Assembly: GCF_003994465.1 (NCBI RefSeq) | Contig: NZ_RZNX01000006.1 | Coordinates: forward strand, 1-64,000 | Direction: 5' to 3' | DNA from: Paenibacillus zeisoli | Lineage (GTDB): Bacteria > Bacillota > Bacilli > Paenibacillales > Paenibacillaceae | DNA: 64,000 bases | Shown here: positions 9,799 through 21,324 of the stretch, one piece after another | How positions within the stretch are numbered: the stretch's first letter is position 1 | Layout: every line of letters starts with the position of its first letter | Made by a program: the position numbers and the translations under genes | The notes under the pieces: model-generated | Seen by the model: the letters and a program-made list of their open reading frames with translations, nothing else | Databases searched by the model: none | What the model was told of the DNA's origin: nothing

Positions 9799-9910
9799 AG
9801 GGATCGATTAGACAAGAAGAGTGTTGATTTACAGGGATAAAAGGCTTTTATCGACGATATAAGGAAGCTTGGGCAGATTGATAAACCCTTCGAAGTAGGG
9901 TAAAATGAAA

Positions 9911-9968
9911 TGAGAATCAATGAGAATCAGTTAGAATAATTCTAATCAGATACTCATTATGGTATAAT
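9911..9968 (+). promoter_or_regulatory. suf operon promoter with PerR/Fur-like operator
   Basis: A perfect 7-1-7 inverted repeat, TTAGAAT-A-ATTCTAA, lies at 9931-9945. It differs from the PerR box (TTATAAT-N-ATTATAA) at one base per half and from the Fur box at three. It is preceded by two direct copies of TGAGAATCA at 9911 and 9921, in a 10-bp phase with the palindrome. An outer arm ACTCATT on the right mirrors AATGAG on the left. A TATAAT -10 box lies at 9963-9968, so the palindrome would cover the -35 region. Control by an iron or peroxide sensor of the Fur family is an inference. Confidence 0.6.
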
Positions 9969-10055
9969 CGCAGGCAGTGAGGGAGACGTCCCGATTAACT
10001 ATATACGTGGAACACACTGTTATTTTATTGATTAAATGGAGGGAGCAGACTAAAC

Positions 10056-10838
10056 ATGGCTACACAATTCACTATTGAAGGCTTGAAAGCAACAATCGAA
10101 GGCAAGGAAATCCTAAAGGGCATTAACCTTGACATAAAAGGTGGCGAAATTCATGCCATTATGGGCCCGAACGGTACTGGTAAAAGTACATTGGCTTCTG
10201 CCTTGATGGGGCATCCTAAATACGAGGTTACGGACGGAAATGTAACTTTGAACGGTGAAGATGTACTTGAGATGGAAGTGGATGAGCGCGCACGTGCCGG
10301 CCTGTTTCTGGCTATGCAGTATCCAAGTGAAATTACAGGTGTAACTAACTCCGACTTCCTGCGCAGTGCGATCAACGCACGTCGCGGTGAAGGGAACGAA
10401 CTATCCCTTATCAAATTCATTCGTCAAATGGAAGGCAAGATGAAGGAACTCGAAATGAATCCTGAGTTTGCCCATCGTTATCTGAATGAAGGCTTCTCCG
10501 GTGGTGAGAAGAAACGGAATGAAATTCTGCAAATGATGCTGCTTGATCCGAAAATTGTGGTTCTTGATGAAATCGACTCCGGTCTGGATATTGACGCTCT
10601 TCGTATTGTGGCTAATGGTGTGAACACCATGCGCAGTGAAGACCGCGGTTTCTTGATTATTACCCACTATCAGCGTCTCCTTAACTACATTACCCCTGAT
10701 TTTGTACACGTTATGATGCAGGGACGTATTGTGAAATCCGGCGGCCCTGAGCTTGCAGAGCGTCTGGAGAAAGAAGGCTACGATTGGGTTAAAGAAGAGC
10801 TGGGTATTGAAGACGAGACTGTTGGTCAAGAGGCGTAA
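10056..10838 (+). CDS. sufC: Fe-S cluster assembly ATPase SufC
   Basis: SufC is the ABC-type ATPase of the SufBCD scaffold that builds iron-sulfur clusters. The 260-residue protein has Walker A GPNGTGKST near residue 37, the SufC-type signature GFSGGEKKRNEIL near 149, Walker B IVVLDEIDSGLDIDAL near 168, and the switch His in IITHYQRLL. It is the first gene of sufCDSUB, about 90 bases after the putative operator. AGGGAG precedes the ATG by 10 bases. Confidence 0.98.
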   Translation: MATQFTIEGLKATIEGKEILKGINLDIKGGEIHAIMGPNGTGKSTLASALMGHPKYEVTDGNVTLNGEDVLEMEVDERARAGLFLAMQYPSEITGVTNSDFLRSAINARRGEGNELSLIKFIRQMEGKMKELEMNPEFAHRYLNEGFSGGEKKRNEILQMMLLDPKIVVLDEIDSGLDIDALRIVANGVNTMRSEDRGFLIITHYQRLLNYITPDFVHVMMQGRIVKSGGPELAERLEKEGYDWVKEELGIEDETVGQEA

Positions 10839-10857
10839 GCAGGAAGGAGGAGAACAT

Positions 10858-13789
<2,932 letters not shown>

Positions 13790-13823
13790 TATATAGCTTA
13801 CAAACCTATAGGAGGTAATTACA

Positions 13824-15221
13824 ATGGCCAAGAAAGCCCCGGATATGGAAGAGTATAAATATGGCTTCCGTGACGAGCACAAGGCGGTTTTTCAGTCTGG
13901 TAAAGGACTGACCCCTGAGATCGTTACCGAGATTTCCAAGATCAAAAATGAACCGGAATGGATGCTGGACTTCCGTCTGAAATCCCTGAAGCAGTTCGAG
14001 AAAATGCCAATGCCTCGTTGGGGCGGAGATCTGGATGATCTTGATTTCAATGATATCCAGTACTATGTTCGTCCTTCGGAGAAGCAAGGTAAGACTTGGG
14101 AGGAAGTTCCTTCCGAGATCAAGGAAACCTTTGACAAGCTGGGTATTCCTGAAGCTGAGCAGAAGTTCCTTGCGGGTGTATCCGCTCAGTATGAGTCTGA
14201 GGTAGTCTATCACAGCATGCAGAAGAATCTTGAAGATCAAGGCGTTATCTTCACAGATACCGATACGGCTCTTCGCGAGCATCCGGAAATTTTCCGTGAA
14301 TACTTCGGAACCGTTATCCCGCCAGCTGACAACAAGTTTGCAGCACTGAACAGTGCGGTATGGTCTGGAGGAAGCTTCATCTATGTTCCTAAAGGTGTGA
14401 AATGTGAAGTTCCGCTGCAAGCGTACTTCCGTATCAATTCCGAGAACATGGGTCAGTTCGAGCGTACGTTGATTATTGCAGACGAAGACAGCTTCGTACA
14501 CTATGTAGAAGGCTGTACAGCTCCTATCTACAGCACGAACTCCCTGCATAGTGCGGTTGTAGAAATTATCTGTAAGAAGAATGCTCGCGTTCGTTACACC
14601 ACGATTCAGAACTGGGCACCTAACATTTATAACCTGGTTACCAAACGTGCGGTAGCTGAAGAGAATGCGACTATGGAGTGGGTAGACGGTAACATTGGTT
14701 CCAAGCTGACCATGAAATACCCTGCCGTAGTTCTTAAAGGCCGCGGCGCTAAAGGCAGCGTGCTCTCGATCGCTGTAGCAGGTAAAGGCCAGCACCAGGA
14801 TGCAGGTGCCAAGATGATTCACCTGGCTCCTGACACAACGTCTACCATTGTCTCGAAGTCCATCAGTAAGCATGGCGGTAAAGTAACTTACCGTGGTCTG
14901 GCTTCCTTTGGACGCCAAGCTGAGGGGGCTAAATCCAATATCAAGTGTGATACACTGATCCTGGATAACGAATCCACTTCGGATACAATTCCTTATAACG
15001 AAATTATGAATGATAACATTGTCCTTGAGCATGAGGCGACCGTATCGAAGGTTTCGGAAGAGCAGCTCTTCTACCTGATGAGCCGTGGTCTGACTGAGGC
15101 TGAAGCGACTCAGATGATCGTTATGGGCTTCATTGAGCCGTTCACCAAAGAACTGCCGATGGAATATGCGGTGGAAATGAACCGTCTGATCAAGTTCGAA
15201 ATGGAAGGTTCAATTGGTTAA
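13824..15221 (+). CDS. sufB: Fe-S cluster assembly protein SufB
   Basis: SufB is the main scaffold subunit on which the cluster is formed. The 465-residue protein is of normal length. It has [17 protein letters not shown] near residue 191, the VEGCTAPIY cysteine region near 229, and the conserved C-terminal [23 protein letters not shown] precedes the ATG by 7 bases. It ends the operon, before a strong terminator. A 408-residue reading frame on the opposite strand is a shadow of this gene. Confidence 0.98.
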   Translation: MAKKAPDMEEYKYGFRDEHKAVFQSGKGLTPEIVTEISKIKNEPEWMLDFRLKSLKQFEKMPMPRWGGDLDDLDFNDIQYYVRPSEKQGKTWEEVPSEIKETFDKLGIPEAEQKFLAGVSAQYESEVVYHSMQKNLEDQGVIFTDTDTALREHPEIFREYFGTVIPPADNKFAALNSAVWSGGSFIYVPKGVKCEVPLQAYFRINSENMGQFERTLIIADEDSFVHYVEGCTAPIYSTNSLHSAVVEIICKKNARVRYTTIQNWAPNIYNLVTKRAVAEENATMEWVDGNIGSKLTMKYPAVVLKGRGAKGSVLSIAVAGKGQHQDAGAKMIHLAPDTTSTIVSKSISKHGGKVTYRGLASFGRQAEGAKSNIKCDTLILDNESTSDTIPYNEIMNDNIVLEHEATVSKVSEEQLFYLMSRGLTEAEATQMIVMGFIEPFTKELPMEYAVEMNRLIKFEMEGSIG

Positions 15222-15260
15222 GCCTTATTAATAGGTCTTTACAACCTGAGATTAAATTAT

Positions 15261-15319
15261 AAAACGTGTCCGAACTGACTTTCACGCTTGCGTGATTAAG
15301 CCAGTCGGGCACGTTTTTG
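15261..15319 (+). terminator. Terminator of the suf operon
   Basis: A long stem, AAACGTGTCCGA...TCGGGCACGTTT, contains an inner hairpin TCACGC/GCGTGA and runs into T5. Confidence 0.88.
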
Positions 15320-15361
15320 TTAGGGAGGAACTAAGGAGGATTTGTATTAGAATTGGAGTCC

Positions 15362-15562
15362 TTAACGATTAAAATAAGAAATAATGTCAGTTATTGAACT
15401 TATAGAAACAAAAATATAGCAAATTAGGAGCAGGGCAAGAAGAACAGTGTTCTTGGAAAGGTAGGTAGTTTTATTGGACCTCTTAGCTGTAATATCATGA
15501 GAAATTAATAATAACATACCTAAGCTGCCCATTAAATAGAGACAGAGCTTAATAATTTCCAC
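15362..15562 (-). CDS. Small two-helix membrane protein, unknown
   Basis: This 66-residue protein has two hydrophobic segments (about residues 4-20 and 38-58) joined by a basic loop, HDITAKRSNKTTYLSK. It starts with GTG, and AAGGGATG lies about 8 bases upstream. I do not recognise a family. Composition is more AT-rich than its neighbours. The good ribosome binding site supports translation, but such a short frame remains uncertain. Confidence 0.55.
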   Translation of the reverse strand: MEIIKLCLYLMGSLGMLLLISHDITAKRSNKTTYLSKNTVLLALLLICYIFVSISSITDIISYFNR

Positions 15563-15677
15563 TAATTACATCCCTTCTTTCGGAAAGCATGATTAAACCA
15601 AAATTTAGATTTTATTATAAAATAATTACCTATATTTGTATATCGGCCCATGTTGAGCTATCAGCAGCCCAAATGAA

Positions 15678-15703
15678 AAAGAGTATCCATGTGGATACTC
15701 TTT
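15678..15703 (-). terminator. Terminator of the downstream HD-GYP gene
   Basis: AAAGAGTATCC/GGATACTCTTT form an 11-bp stem with a 4-base loop. Read on the minus strand it ends in a T5 run, 19 bases after the stop codon. Confidence 0.85.
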
Positions 15704-15721
15704 CAATACGTTTAGCAAGTA

Positions 15722-16753
15722 CTACTCCATGAATACTTCCTGAATATCAATATTCATCTCGCGTGAGAGATCCGCGAATCTAGTATCCGTCTTCACGAGT
15801 GGACGGAAGAAATCGGAAGGATTAGTCATAACGATGGAGCCCAGTTCTCCGGAGGAGAGACGTACACGCTTGCCGATAAAGTTAGGCAGCATATGGCGGA
15901 TGAAAGCTTGGGTCGGCTCAGCGCTGAATTTGCCAAAGCTAAGTCTGTAGAGTTCATGCAGTACTGTGATAAGTTCCTGCTTGTTCTGATATACCCGGTT
16001 AGAGGTCATGGCGCTGTAGACGTCTGCAATCGCAGTGATTTTGGCAAAAGGGTGGATCTCTGAACTGGTCAGGCCATTTGGATACCCAGTGCCGTCTTCG
16101 CGTTCATGGTGCTGAAGGGCTACGAGTGCGGATATTTCGTCTTTGGTGGAATTACGTATAATCTCAGATCCATAAATGGTGTGGCGTTTAATTTCTTCAT
16201 ATTCTTCCGGGGTGAGCTTGCCCGGTTTGTTCAGGATCTCTGGAGAAATCATGCTCTTGCCGATATCGTGCAGGAATCCGGCTTTGCCTGCTTTGTATGC
16301 CATTTCATGTGGATAGTCTAACCAGAGGGCAATATAGTAAGACAGCATACCTACTTGCATGGAATGGTTGTATGTATAGTTGTCTTTCTTATCAAGCAGT
16401 AGAAGAAGGGAGACGACATCCTTTTGAGAGGTGAGATCGCGCAATAACGGGTTTAGAAGGTCATCCACATCGTTCTCGTCGAATTTGCCGGTTGTTAGCG
16501 ATTCCAGAAAAATACTCTCAAAGGCATCAATGGCGTCATTGAACTGAAGCTCCATCTTCTCTATATTTCTCAGTGGAGGTTCTTCGGCGACAGACAGTTC
16601 AACATCGACATAGTCAATGCTATGCTGTACGAGCTTTACGATCGATTCATCGGTAAGTATCGTGCCTTTCTTCAGGACAAATACCCCGTTGTTATTAAAA
16701 ATATCATTCTCTATCCGATCACCTGGAGCCAGCTCCATCACGTGGCGACGCAT
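15722..16753 (-). CDS. HD-GYP domain protein (probable cyclic-di-GMP phosphodiesterase)
   Basis: The N-terminal part (about 100 residues) contains the GDRIENDIFNNNGVFVLKKGT segment, a common N-terminal module of Firmicute HD-GYP proteins. The catalytic domain has the HD pair in FLHDIGKSMI, the second histidines in ALQHHEREDGTGYPNG (the GYP motif) and a metal site in AIADVYSAMTSNR. HD-GYP enzymes hydrolyse cyclic-di-GMP to GMP. A longer in-frame ATG exists at 16768, but AGGGGG 6 bases before ATG 16753 decides the start. A second HD-GYP gene lies 3.3 kb away. Confidence 0.92.
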   Translation of the reverse strand: MRRHVMELAPGDRIENDIFNNNGVFVLKKGTILTDESIVKLVQHSIDYVDVELSVAEEPPLRNIEKMELQFNDAIDAFESIFLESLTTGKFDENDVDDLLNPLLRDLTSQKDVVSLLLLLDKKDNYTYNHSMQVGMLSYYIALWLDYPHEMAYKAGKAGFLHDIGKSMISPEILNKPGKLTPEEYEEIKRHTIYGSEIIRNSTKDEISALVALQHHEREDGTGYPNGLTSSEIHPFAKITAIADVYSAMTSNRVYQNKQELITVLHELYRLSFGKFSAEPTQAFIRHMLPNFIGKRVRLSSGELGSIVMTNPSDFFRPLVKTDTRFADLSREMNIDIQEVFME

Positions 16754-16859
16754 AAATTTCCCCCTCATTCGACCTAATTTGCTATTTGTTATTCATTTTA
16801 GCAGGAAATATTTGGACTGACAATAATTTTAATAGGCTTAAAGACACCCTGATAGGTGT

Positions 16860-17585
16860 CTATAGGGGGAGAGTGGGATTCCATGGTCCCTGTTGATGAC
16901 CTTTCCACTCGGACCCATCTTCCCAGACTTCCTTTTTCCAGATCGGGACAACCTGCTTCAGACGCTCAATTGCATATCGGCTGGCCTCATAGCAAATGTC
17001 CCTGTGCGGAGAAGATACGGCGATGATCACACTGGTCTCTGCGATATCCACATGACCGATCCGGTGACTGATCGCACATTTCGTATCCGGCCATCTCTCC
17101 AGAATTTCCGTTCCAATAGTCTGAAGGCCAGATAGTGCCATAGGAATATAGGCTTCATATTCGAGGTGGACGGTCCGCTGGGCACCTGTCATCTCACGTG
17201 TGGTTCCTACAAAGGACAGGGTTGCCCCGTGGTTAGCATTGATTACTTTAGAAGTCACCTCATCCACAGATAGAGGGTGCCGTGTAATAACATACTGCCC
17301 ATCTTGGGAACGATAAGTTTCATTCGGCTCCTGGCCATCACCACCAGATACAGGTGGAATCAGGGCAATCTCATCCTCGGCCGTAATAGGCTGATGAGGA
17401 GTCGCATATTCTTGATTGACGGCTACGAAGGAGACGGCAATAAGATCTTCGGCTGAAGGGTAGGTATCAGCCAGCTGTTGTTTCAGATCGGAAGTGGTTG
17501 GTGATTCTCCTGAGAGTTCAAACTCGATCACGGAAGAACCTATTCGGTCAACAAGACCGGCGAATAGTTTTACGGTTAATTGCAT
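16860..17585 (-). CDS. MoaD-MoaE fusion, molybdopterin synthase
   Basis: Residues 1-82 are a MoaD-type ubiquitin fold ending in IPPVSGG. Residues about 97-241 are MoaE, with FVGTTREMTG, the LEYEAYIPMA block, HRIGHVDIAETSV, and the Lys-containing end PIWKKEVWEDGSEWKGHQ. Together they make molybdopterin from cyclic pyranopterin monophosphate. MoaD normally acts through a free C-terminal Gly-Gly thiocarboxylate. Here the Gly-Gly (residues 81-82) is internal, as in mycobacterial MoaX, which is cleaved after Gly-Gly. GAGGTGA precedes the ATG. No other molybdenum cofactor gene is in the window. Confidence 0.92.
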   Translation of the reverse strand: MQLTVKLFAGLVDRIGSSVIEFELSGESPTTSDLKQQLADTYPSAEDLIAVSFVAVNQEYATPHQPITAEDEIALIPPVSGGDGQEPNETYRSQDGQYVITRHPLSVDEVTSKVINANHGATLSFVGTTREMTGAQRTVHLEYEAYIPMALSGLQTIGTEILERWPDTKCAISHRIGHVDIAETSVIIAVSSPHRDICYEASRYAIERLKQVVPIWKKEVWEDGSEWKGHQQGPWNPTLPL

Positions 17586-17682
17586 GATTTATCACCTCGG
17601 AATGCTTTCTAAACTCTTTTAATATATCATAGATATAGGGAAGTAAGGTTACAAGCCAGATTAGGAAAAAGGAGGGGCGTTC

Positions 17683-19131
17683 ATGCCGCCGGAATCGAAT
17701 CAGAACAAGTTGACGATACTCCACACTAACGATTTACATAGTCATTTTGGCGTTATGGCCCGGATATCCTCCATGATCAATGAGGAACGTAAAGGTGAAG
17801 GAGAATTCCTACTGTTCGATATTGGGGATCATATGGACCGAATGGCTGTAGAAACCGAAGGTTCAATGGGACAAGCCAATGTGGACGTGCTTAATCTAAT
17901 GGGTTACGATGCGGTGACGATTGGTAATAATGAAGGGCTGACCTTTACACCAGAACTGCTCGCACAGGCCTATGCAGGTCTGACTTGCCCGGTAGTGTGC
18001 TGTAATATTAGAGAGCGGGATACCGGGCAGGCTCCGGTATGGATGAAGAAGCATACGGTTCTACATAAGGCAGGTTTTAAGATTGGAGTTATTGGAGCGA
18101 CAGCCCCTTATGCTGAATTTTACAGGCTGCTTGGATGGGATGTGCTTGATGCAGCAGCTGAAATCGCTGAACAAGTGGAGATATTGAAGCCACAGACGGA
18201 TTACATCGTGCTGCTATCACACCTTGGCATTCATACGGATAAAGAGCTGGCAGAGAAGGTGGATGGCCTGGATCTAATTCTTGGCGGGCATACCCATCAT
18301 CTGCTCGAAGAGCCGCTAAGGATCAGAGAAACCTATCTTGCCTGCGCGGAGAAATTTGGTCATTATCTTGGCAAGATTAACTTGGCTCAAGACTCTCATA
18401 GCGGGAATCTGCGGCTCTTGTCAGGCTGCTGTTTGCCTGTGCAACCGGGCATAGAGAACTCAGAGGTTAGCGAAGCCATTGAAATTCATGGCCGGCATGC
18501 CAAGGAGAGACTGATGCAAACGGTGGCCATAACGACACAGGAGCTGCGCATTGAGTATACCGGGGAGTCCCCGCTCGGGAACCTGCTGGCTCAGGCGGTC
18601 AGGAGATTTACGGGTGGGGAGCTCTCTCTAGTGAATTCTGGACAACTCTTGGATAGTCTTCCTGCAGGTGAGATTAGCGCAGGCATGCTGCACGCACGCT
18701 GTCCTTCACCGATTAACCCCTGCCGGATGCGTCTGCGTGGCGAGCATATTCTGTACAGCCTTGAGCAGTCGCTTCTTCCTGAAATCTCAGAAAAAGTTAT
18801 TTATGGCTACGGGTTTCGTGGAAAGGTACTTGGGAATTTATGCGTTGATGGTCTTGAAGTCTTGTACAATCCAGCAGCAAAGCCTTATCATAGAATCGTC
18901 CAAGCGAATCTGGCCGGGGTTCCGATAGAGCCTGAACAAGAATATGTGGTAGGCACTCTGGATATGTTCACGTTCGGGATTGGCTACGAGCGGCTGACAC
19001 AGGGAACGGATAAGGTATATATGCTGCCGGAATTCATCAGGGATTTACTTCGGACAGAGCTTCAGGAGCCGGGAGCAGTGGACAGCAGTTTTTATAAGAG
19101 ATGGGTAACAATTCAGGGTGAGGTAAAATAA
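17683..19131 (+). CDS. YunD-like cytoplasmic 5'-nucleotidase/metallophosphoesterase
   Basis: The two-domain protein of 482 residues has calcineurin-type metal motifs: HTNDLHSHF near residue 13, DIGDHMD, IGNNEG and LGGHTHH near 206. A C-terminal 5'-nucleotidase domain follows, from about 290, with SPLGNLLAQAV. No signal peptide is present, so it should act in the cytoplasm, unlike secreted UshA-type enzymes. GGAGG precedes the ATG. The substrate (nucleotide or cyclic nucleotide) is not shown by sequence. It is followed 35 bases later by uppP. Confidence 0.87.
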   Translation: MPPESNQNKLTILHTNDLHSHFGVMARISSMINEERKGEGEFLLFDIGDHMDRMAVETEGSMGQANVDVLNLMGYDAVTIGNNEGLTFTPELLAQAYAGLTCPVVCCNIRERDTGQAPVWMKKHTVLHKAGFKIGVIGATAPYAEFYRLLGWDVLDAAAEIAEQVEILKPQTDYIVLLSHLGIHTDKELAEKVDGLDLILGGHTHHLLEEPLRIRETYLACAEKFGHYLGKINLAQDSHSGNLRLLSGCCLPVQPGIENSEVSEAIEIHGRHAKERLMQTVAITTQELRIEYTGESPLGNLLAQAVRRFTGGELSLVNSGQLLDSLPAGEISAGMLHARCPSPINPCRMRLRGEHILYSLEQSLLPEISEKVIYGYGFRGKVLGNLCVDGLEVLYNPAAKPYHRIVQANLAGVPIEPEQEYVVGTLDMFTFGIGYERLTQGTDKVYMLPEFIRDLLRTELQEPGAVDSSFYKRWVTIQGEVK

Positions 19132-19166
19132 TAACGAGCTTCACCCGATATAATTAGGAGGATGTT

Positions 19167-19994
19167 ATGAGTTTAATTGTGGCAATTATTTTAGGTATCG
19201 TTGAAGGACTAACCGAATTTATTCCGGTCTCCTCTACAGGACACATGATTCTTTCGGCTAAGCTGATGGGGTATAACGACCAGTCTCCGGAGATGAAGAC
19301 CTTCGAGATCATTATTCAGCTTGGTGCTATTCTGGCTATCGCCATTGTGTATCGTGAGCGTATCTTGAATCTGTTTGGACTGAAGAAAGATAAGCAGCTC
19401 TTCAAGACGCAGGTTCCAACACGCAAGCTTAATCTGGTCCATGTCATCCTCGGCTGTCTTCCAGGCCTTGCTGTCGGATTTATATTCCGCCACCAGATTA
19501 AGGAATTGTTCAGTACAAGTACAGTCCTTTGGGCGCTGGTAGTCGGCGGTGTGTTCATGATCTTTGCCGAGTGGTTCGGGAACAACAAAGCCCGCGTAAC
19601 TGCCAAAGAGATCGACCATCTGTCCTACGGTCAGGCTCTGCTAATCGGATTCTATCAATGTATTTCTATTCTATGGCCGGGATTCTCAAGATCAGGTTCG
19701 ACCATTGCCGGAGGTATGCTGAGCGGAGCAAGCTATAAAGCGGCTGCGGACTTCTCTTTCCTGATCGCAATTCCGATGATGTGTGCTGCGTCTGGATATG
19801 AACTGCTTGATTCCTACAAATATATTACCGGAAGCACCCTGGGATACTTTATCCTCGGATTCATCGTTTCCTTTGTAGTAGCTTATATTGTGGTTGTGGC
19901 CTTCCTTAAGCTTCTGCAAAAAATTAAATTAAGACACTTTGCTTACTATCGCTTTGTACTTGCGGCAGTATTCTGGATTTTTATTATGCGTTAA
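19167..19994 (+). CDS. uppP: Undecaprenyl-diphosphatase UppP (BacA type)
   Basis: UppP recycles the cell-wall lipid carrier by dephosphorylating undecaprenyl diphosphate, and over-expression gives bacitracin resistance. The 275-residue protein has seven or eight hydrophobic segments and both family motifs: EGLTEFIPVSSTGHM near residue 13 and PGFSRSGSTIAGGM near 171. GGAGGA precedes the ATG. It probably shares a transcript with the phosphoesterase gene upstream. Confidence 0.96.
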   Translation: MSLIVAIILGIVEGLTEFIPVSSTGHMILSAKLMGYNDQSPEMKTFEIIIQLGAILAIAIVYRERILNLFGLKKDKQLFKTQVPTRKLNLVHVILGCLPGLAVGFIFRHQIKELFSTSTVLWALVVGGVFMIFAEWFGNNKARVTAKEIDHLSYGQALLIGFYQCISILWPGFSRSGSTIAGGMLSGASYKAAADFSFLIAIPMMCAASGYELLDSYKYITGSTLGYFILGFIVSFVVAYIVVVAFLKLLQKIKLRHFAYYRFVLAAVFWIFIMR

Positions 19995-20079
19995 TCGGTT
20001 GGTCTATCGGTACTCCCCCAATACGGGAGCAAGGGGTCTGACAACTGAGTAAAATTGCTTAAGAGACGGAGTGACCCAC

Positions 20080-21183
20080 TTGCGGCTAATATCTGTTACC
20101 TCGCTCCAGCCGGGAATGAAGCTGGCCAAAAAAATTTACAACGATGAAGGGCTCATTCTCCTCTCGGAAAATGCCGAACTTAACGACAGCCTTATTCGGC
20201 GCTTGAAAGAACTCGGCCTGAATCAAGTCTATATTGCAGACCGTCTGACTGAAGACGTGGAGATCCCTGAGATGATTTCTGAGGAAACCCGGCGCCGGGC
20301 TATGCAGGAGATCCGTACGAATTTTCGCAAGATTACGGAATCTTCGGTAAAAGGGAGGGTCTACCCGTTCCTCGGCAAGTCTTTCCTTAAAGTGGTGGAA
20401 TCAATATTGTCGGATTTGTCCTCCAGGGAAGACGTTATGATTATGATGATGAATATCAACAGCACAGATCATTATCTATATCGCCATTCCTTGAACGTCT
20501 GCGTCTACACCTTATTGCTTGGAAAGGTTCACGGCTACAATAATGACGCGCTTTCTGTGCTTGGATTGGGTGCACTGCTGCATGATATCGGCAAGACGAA
20601 GATTCCGTCGTCCATTCTAATGAAGCCGGATCAACTGACGGATTATGAGTTCGATCAAATGAAGCTGCATACCGAGATCGGATTCAAGTTGCTTAAGGAT
20701 GAGCCTGGAGTTCCCCTGGTTGCGGCCCATTGTGCCCTGCAGCACCACGAGCGGATCAATGGCAGCGGATACCCTAGAGGGATTAGAGAGAATGAGATCC
20801 ACGAATATGCGCGCTGGATTGCTATTGCTGATTCGTATGATGCCATGACCACCCACCGGATATATCGATCTGCACTGCTTCCTCATCAAGCTACAGAAAT
20901 GCTGTATGCGGGCTGCGGAACATTGTATGAGAAAGAGAAACTGGAGGTATTCCGGGATCACGTGGCGATCTATCCGCTTGGAATTACCGTGGGCCTTAGT
21001 ACAGGGGAGCAGGGAGTTGTCGTGAGAATCAATCACGAGGTTCCACAGCGGCCGGTGATTCGGGTGTTCTCGGGGCCTGAAGGCGAAATGCTTAAGGTAC
21101 CCTATGAGGTCAACCTGGCCGTCAAACTATCTGTCGTAATTACCTATGTGGAAGGCACCGAACCGGAACTTGCGTATGTTTAA
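20080..21183 (+). CDS. HD-GYP domain protein (probable cyclic-di-GMP phosphodiesterase)
   Basis: The N-terminal module opens with the MRLIS...LQPGMKLAKKIYNDEG pattern seen in other Paenibacillus HD-GYP proteins. The catalytic domain has LLHDIGKTKIPSS, ALQHHERINGSGYPRG (GYP motif) and AIADSYDAMTTHR. The frame is also open from a GTG at 20071, but GGAGTGA lies 6-8 bases before TTG 20080 and the resulting N-terminus fits the family. It is similar in layout to the HD-GYP protein at 15722-16753, suggesting related paralogues with different inputs. Confidence 0.9.
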   Translation: MRLISVTSLQPGMKLAKKIYNDEGLILLSENAELNDSLIRRLKELGLNQVYIADRLTEDVEIPEMISEETRRRAMQEIRTNFRKITESSVKGRVYPFLGKSFLKVVESILSDLSSREDVMIMMMNINSTDHYLYRHSLNVCVYTLLLGKVHGYNNDALSVLGLGALLHDIGKTKIPSSILMKPDQLTDYEFDQMKLHTEIGFKLLKDEPGVPLVAAHCALQHHERINGSGYPRGIRENEIHEYARWIAIADSYDAMTTHRIYRSALLPHQATEMLYAGCGTLYEKEKLEVFRDHVAIYPLGITVGLSTGEQGVVVRINHEVPQRPVIRVFSGPEGEMLKVPYEVNLAVKLSVVITYVEGTEPELAYV

Positions 21184-21202
21184 TTACATAGTCACGGAGC
21201 TG

Positions 21203-21228
21203 AGCCCGTCCTTTGTGGACGGGCTTTG
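21203..21228 (+). terminator. Hairpin terminator after HD-GYP gene
   Basis: AGCCCGTCC/GGACGGGCT form a perfect 9-bp stem with a 5-base loop. The following T run is short (TTTG). Confidence 0.65.
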
Positions 21229-21324
21229 TGCTGTGGGTGCCGTGCGCACTTGACAAGATCATGATATGATGAAGATTAAGAAAATTGAGAATGCGGTTAA
21301 TAAAAGAAATAAGGTGTGTAAATC

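Noticed and set aside
9643-9840. 65-codon frame after dps
   Set aside because: Overlaps the dps end and the terminator; no ribosome site and no domain.
13806-15032. 408-codon reading frame opposite sufB
   Set aside because: It is entirely antisense to a strongly conserved gene, has no ribosome binding site or recognisable domain.
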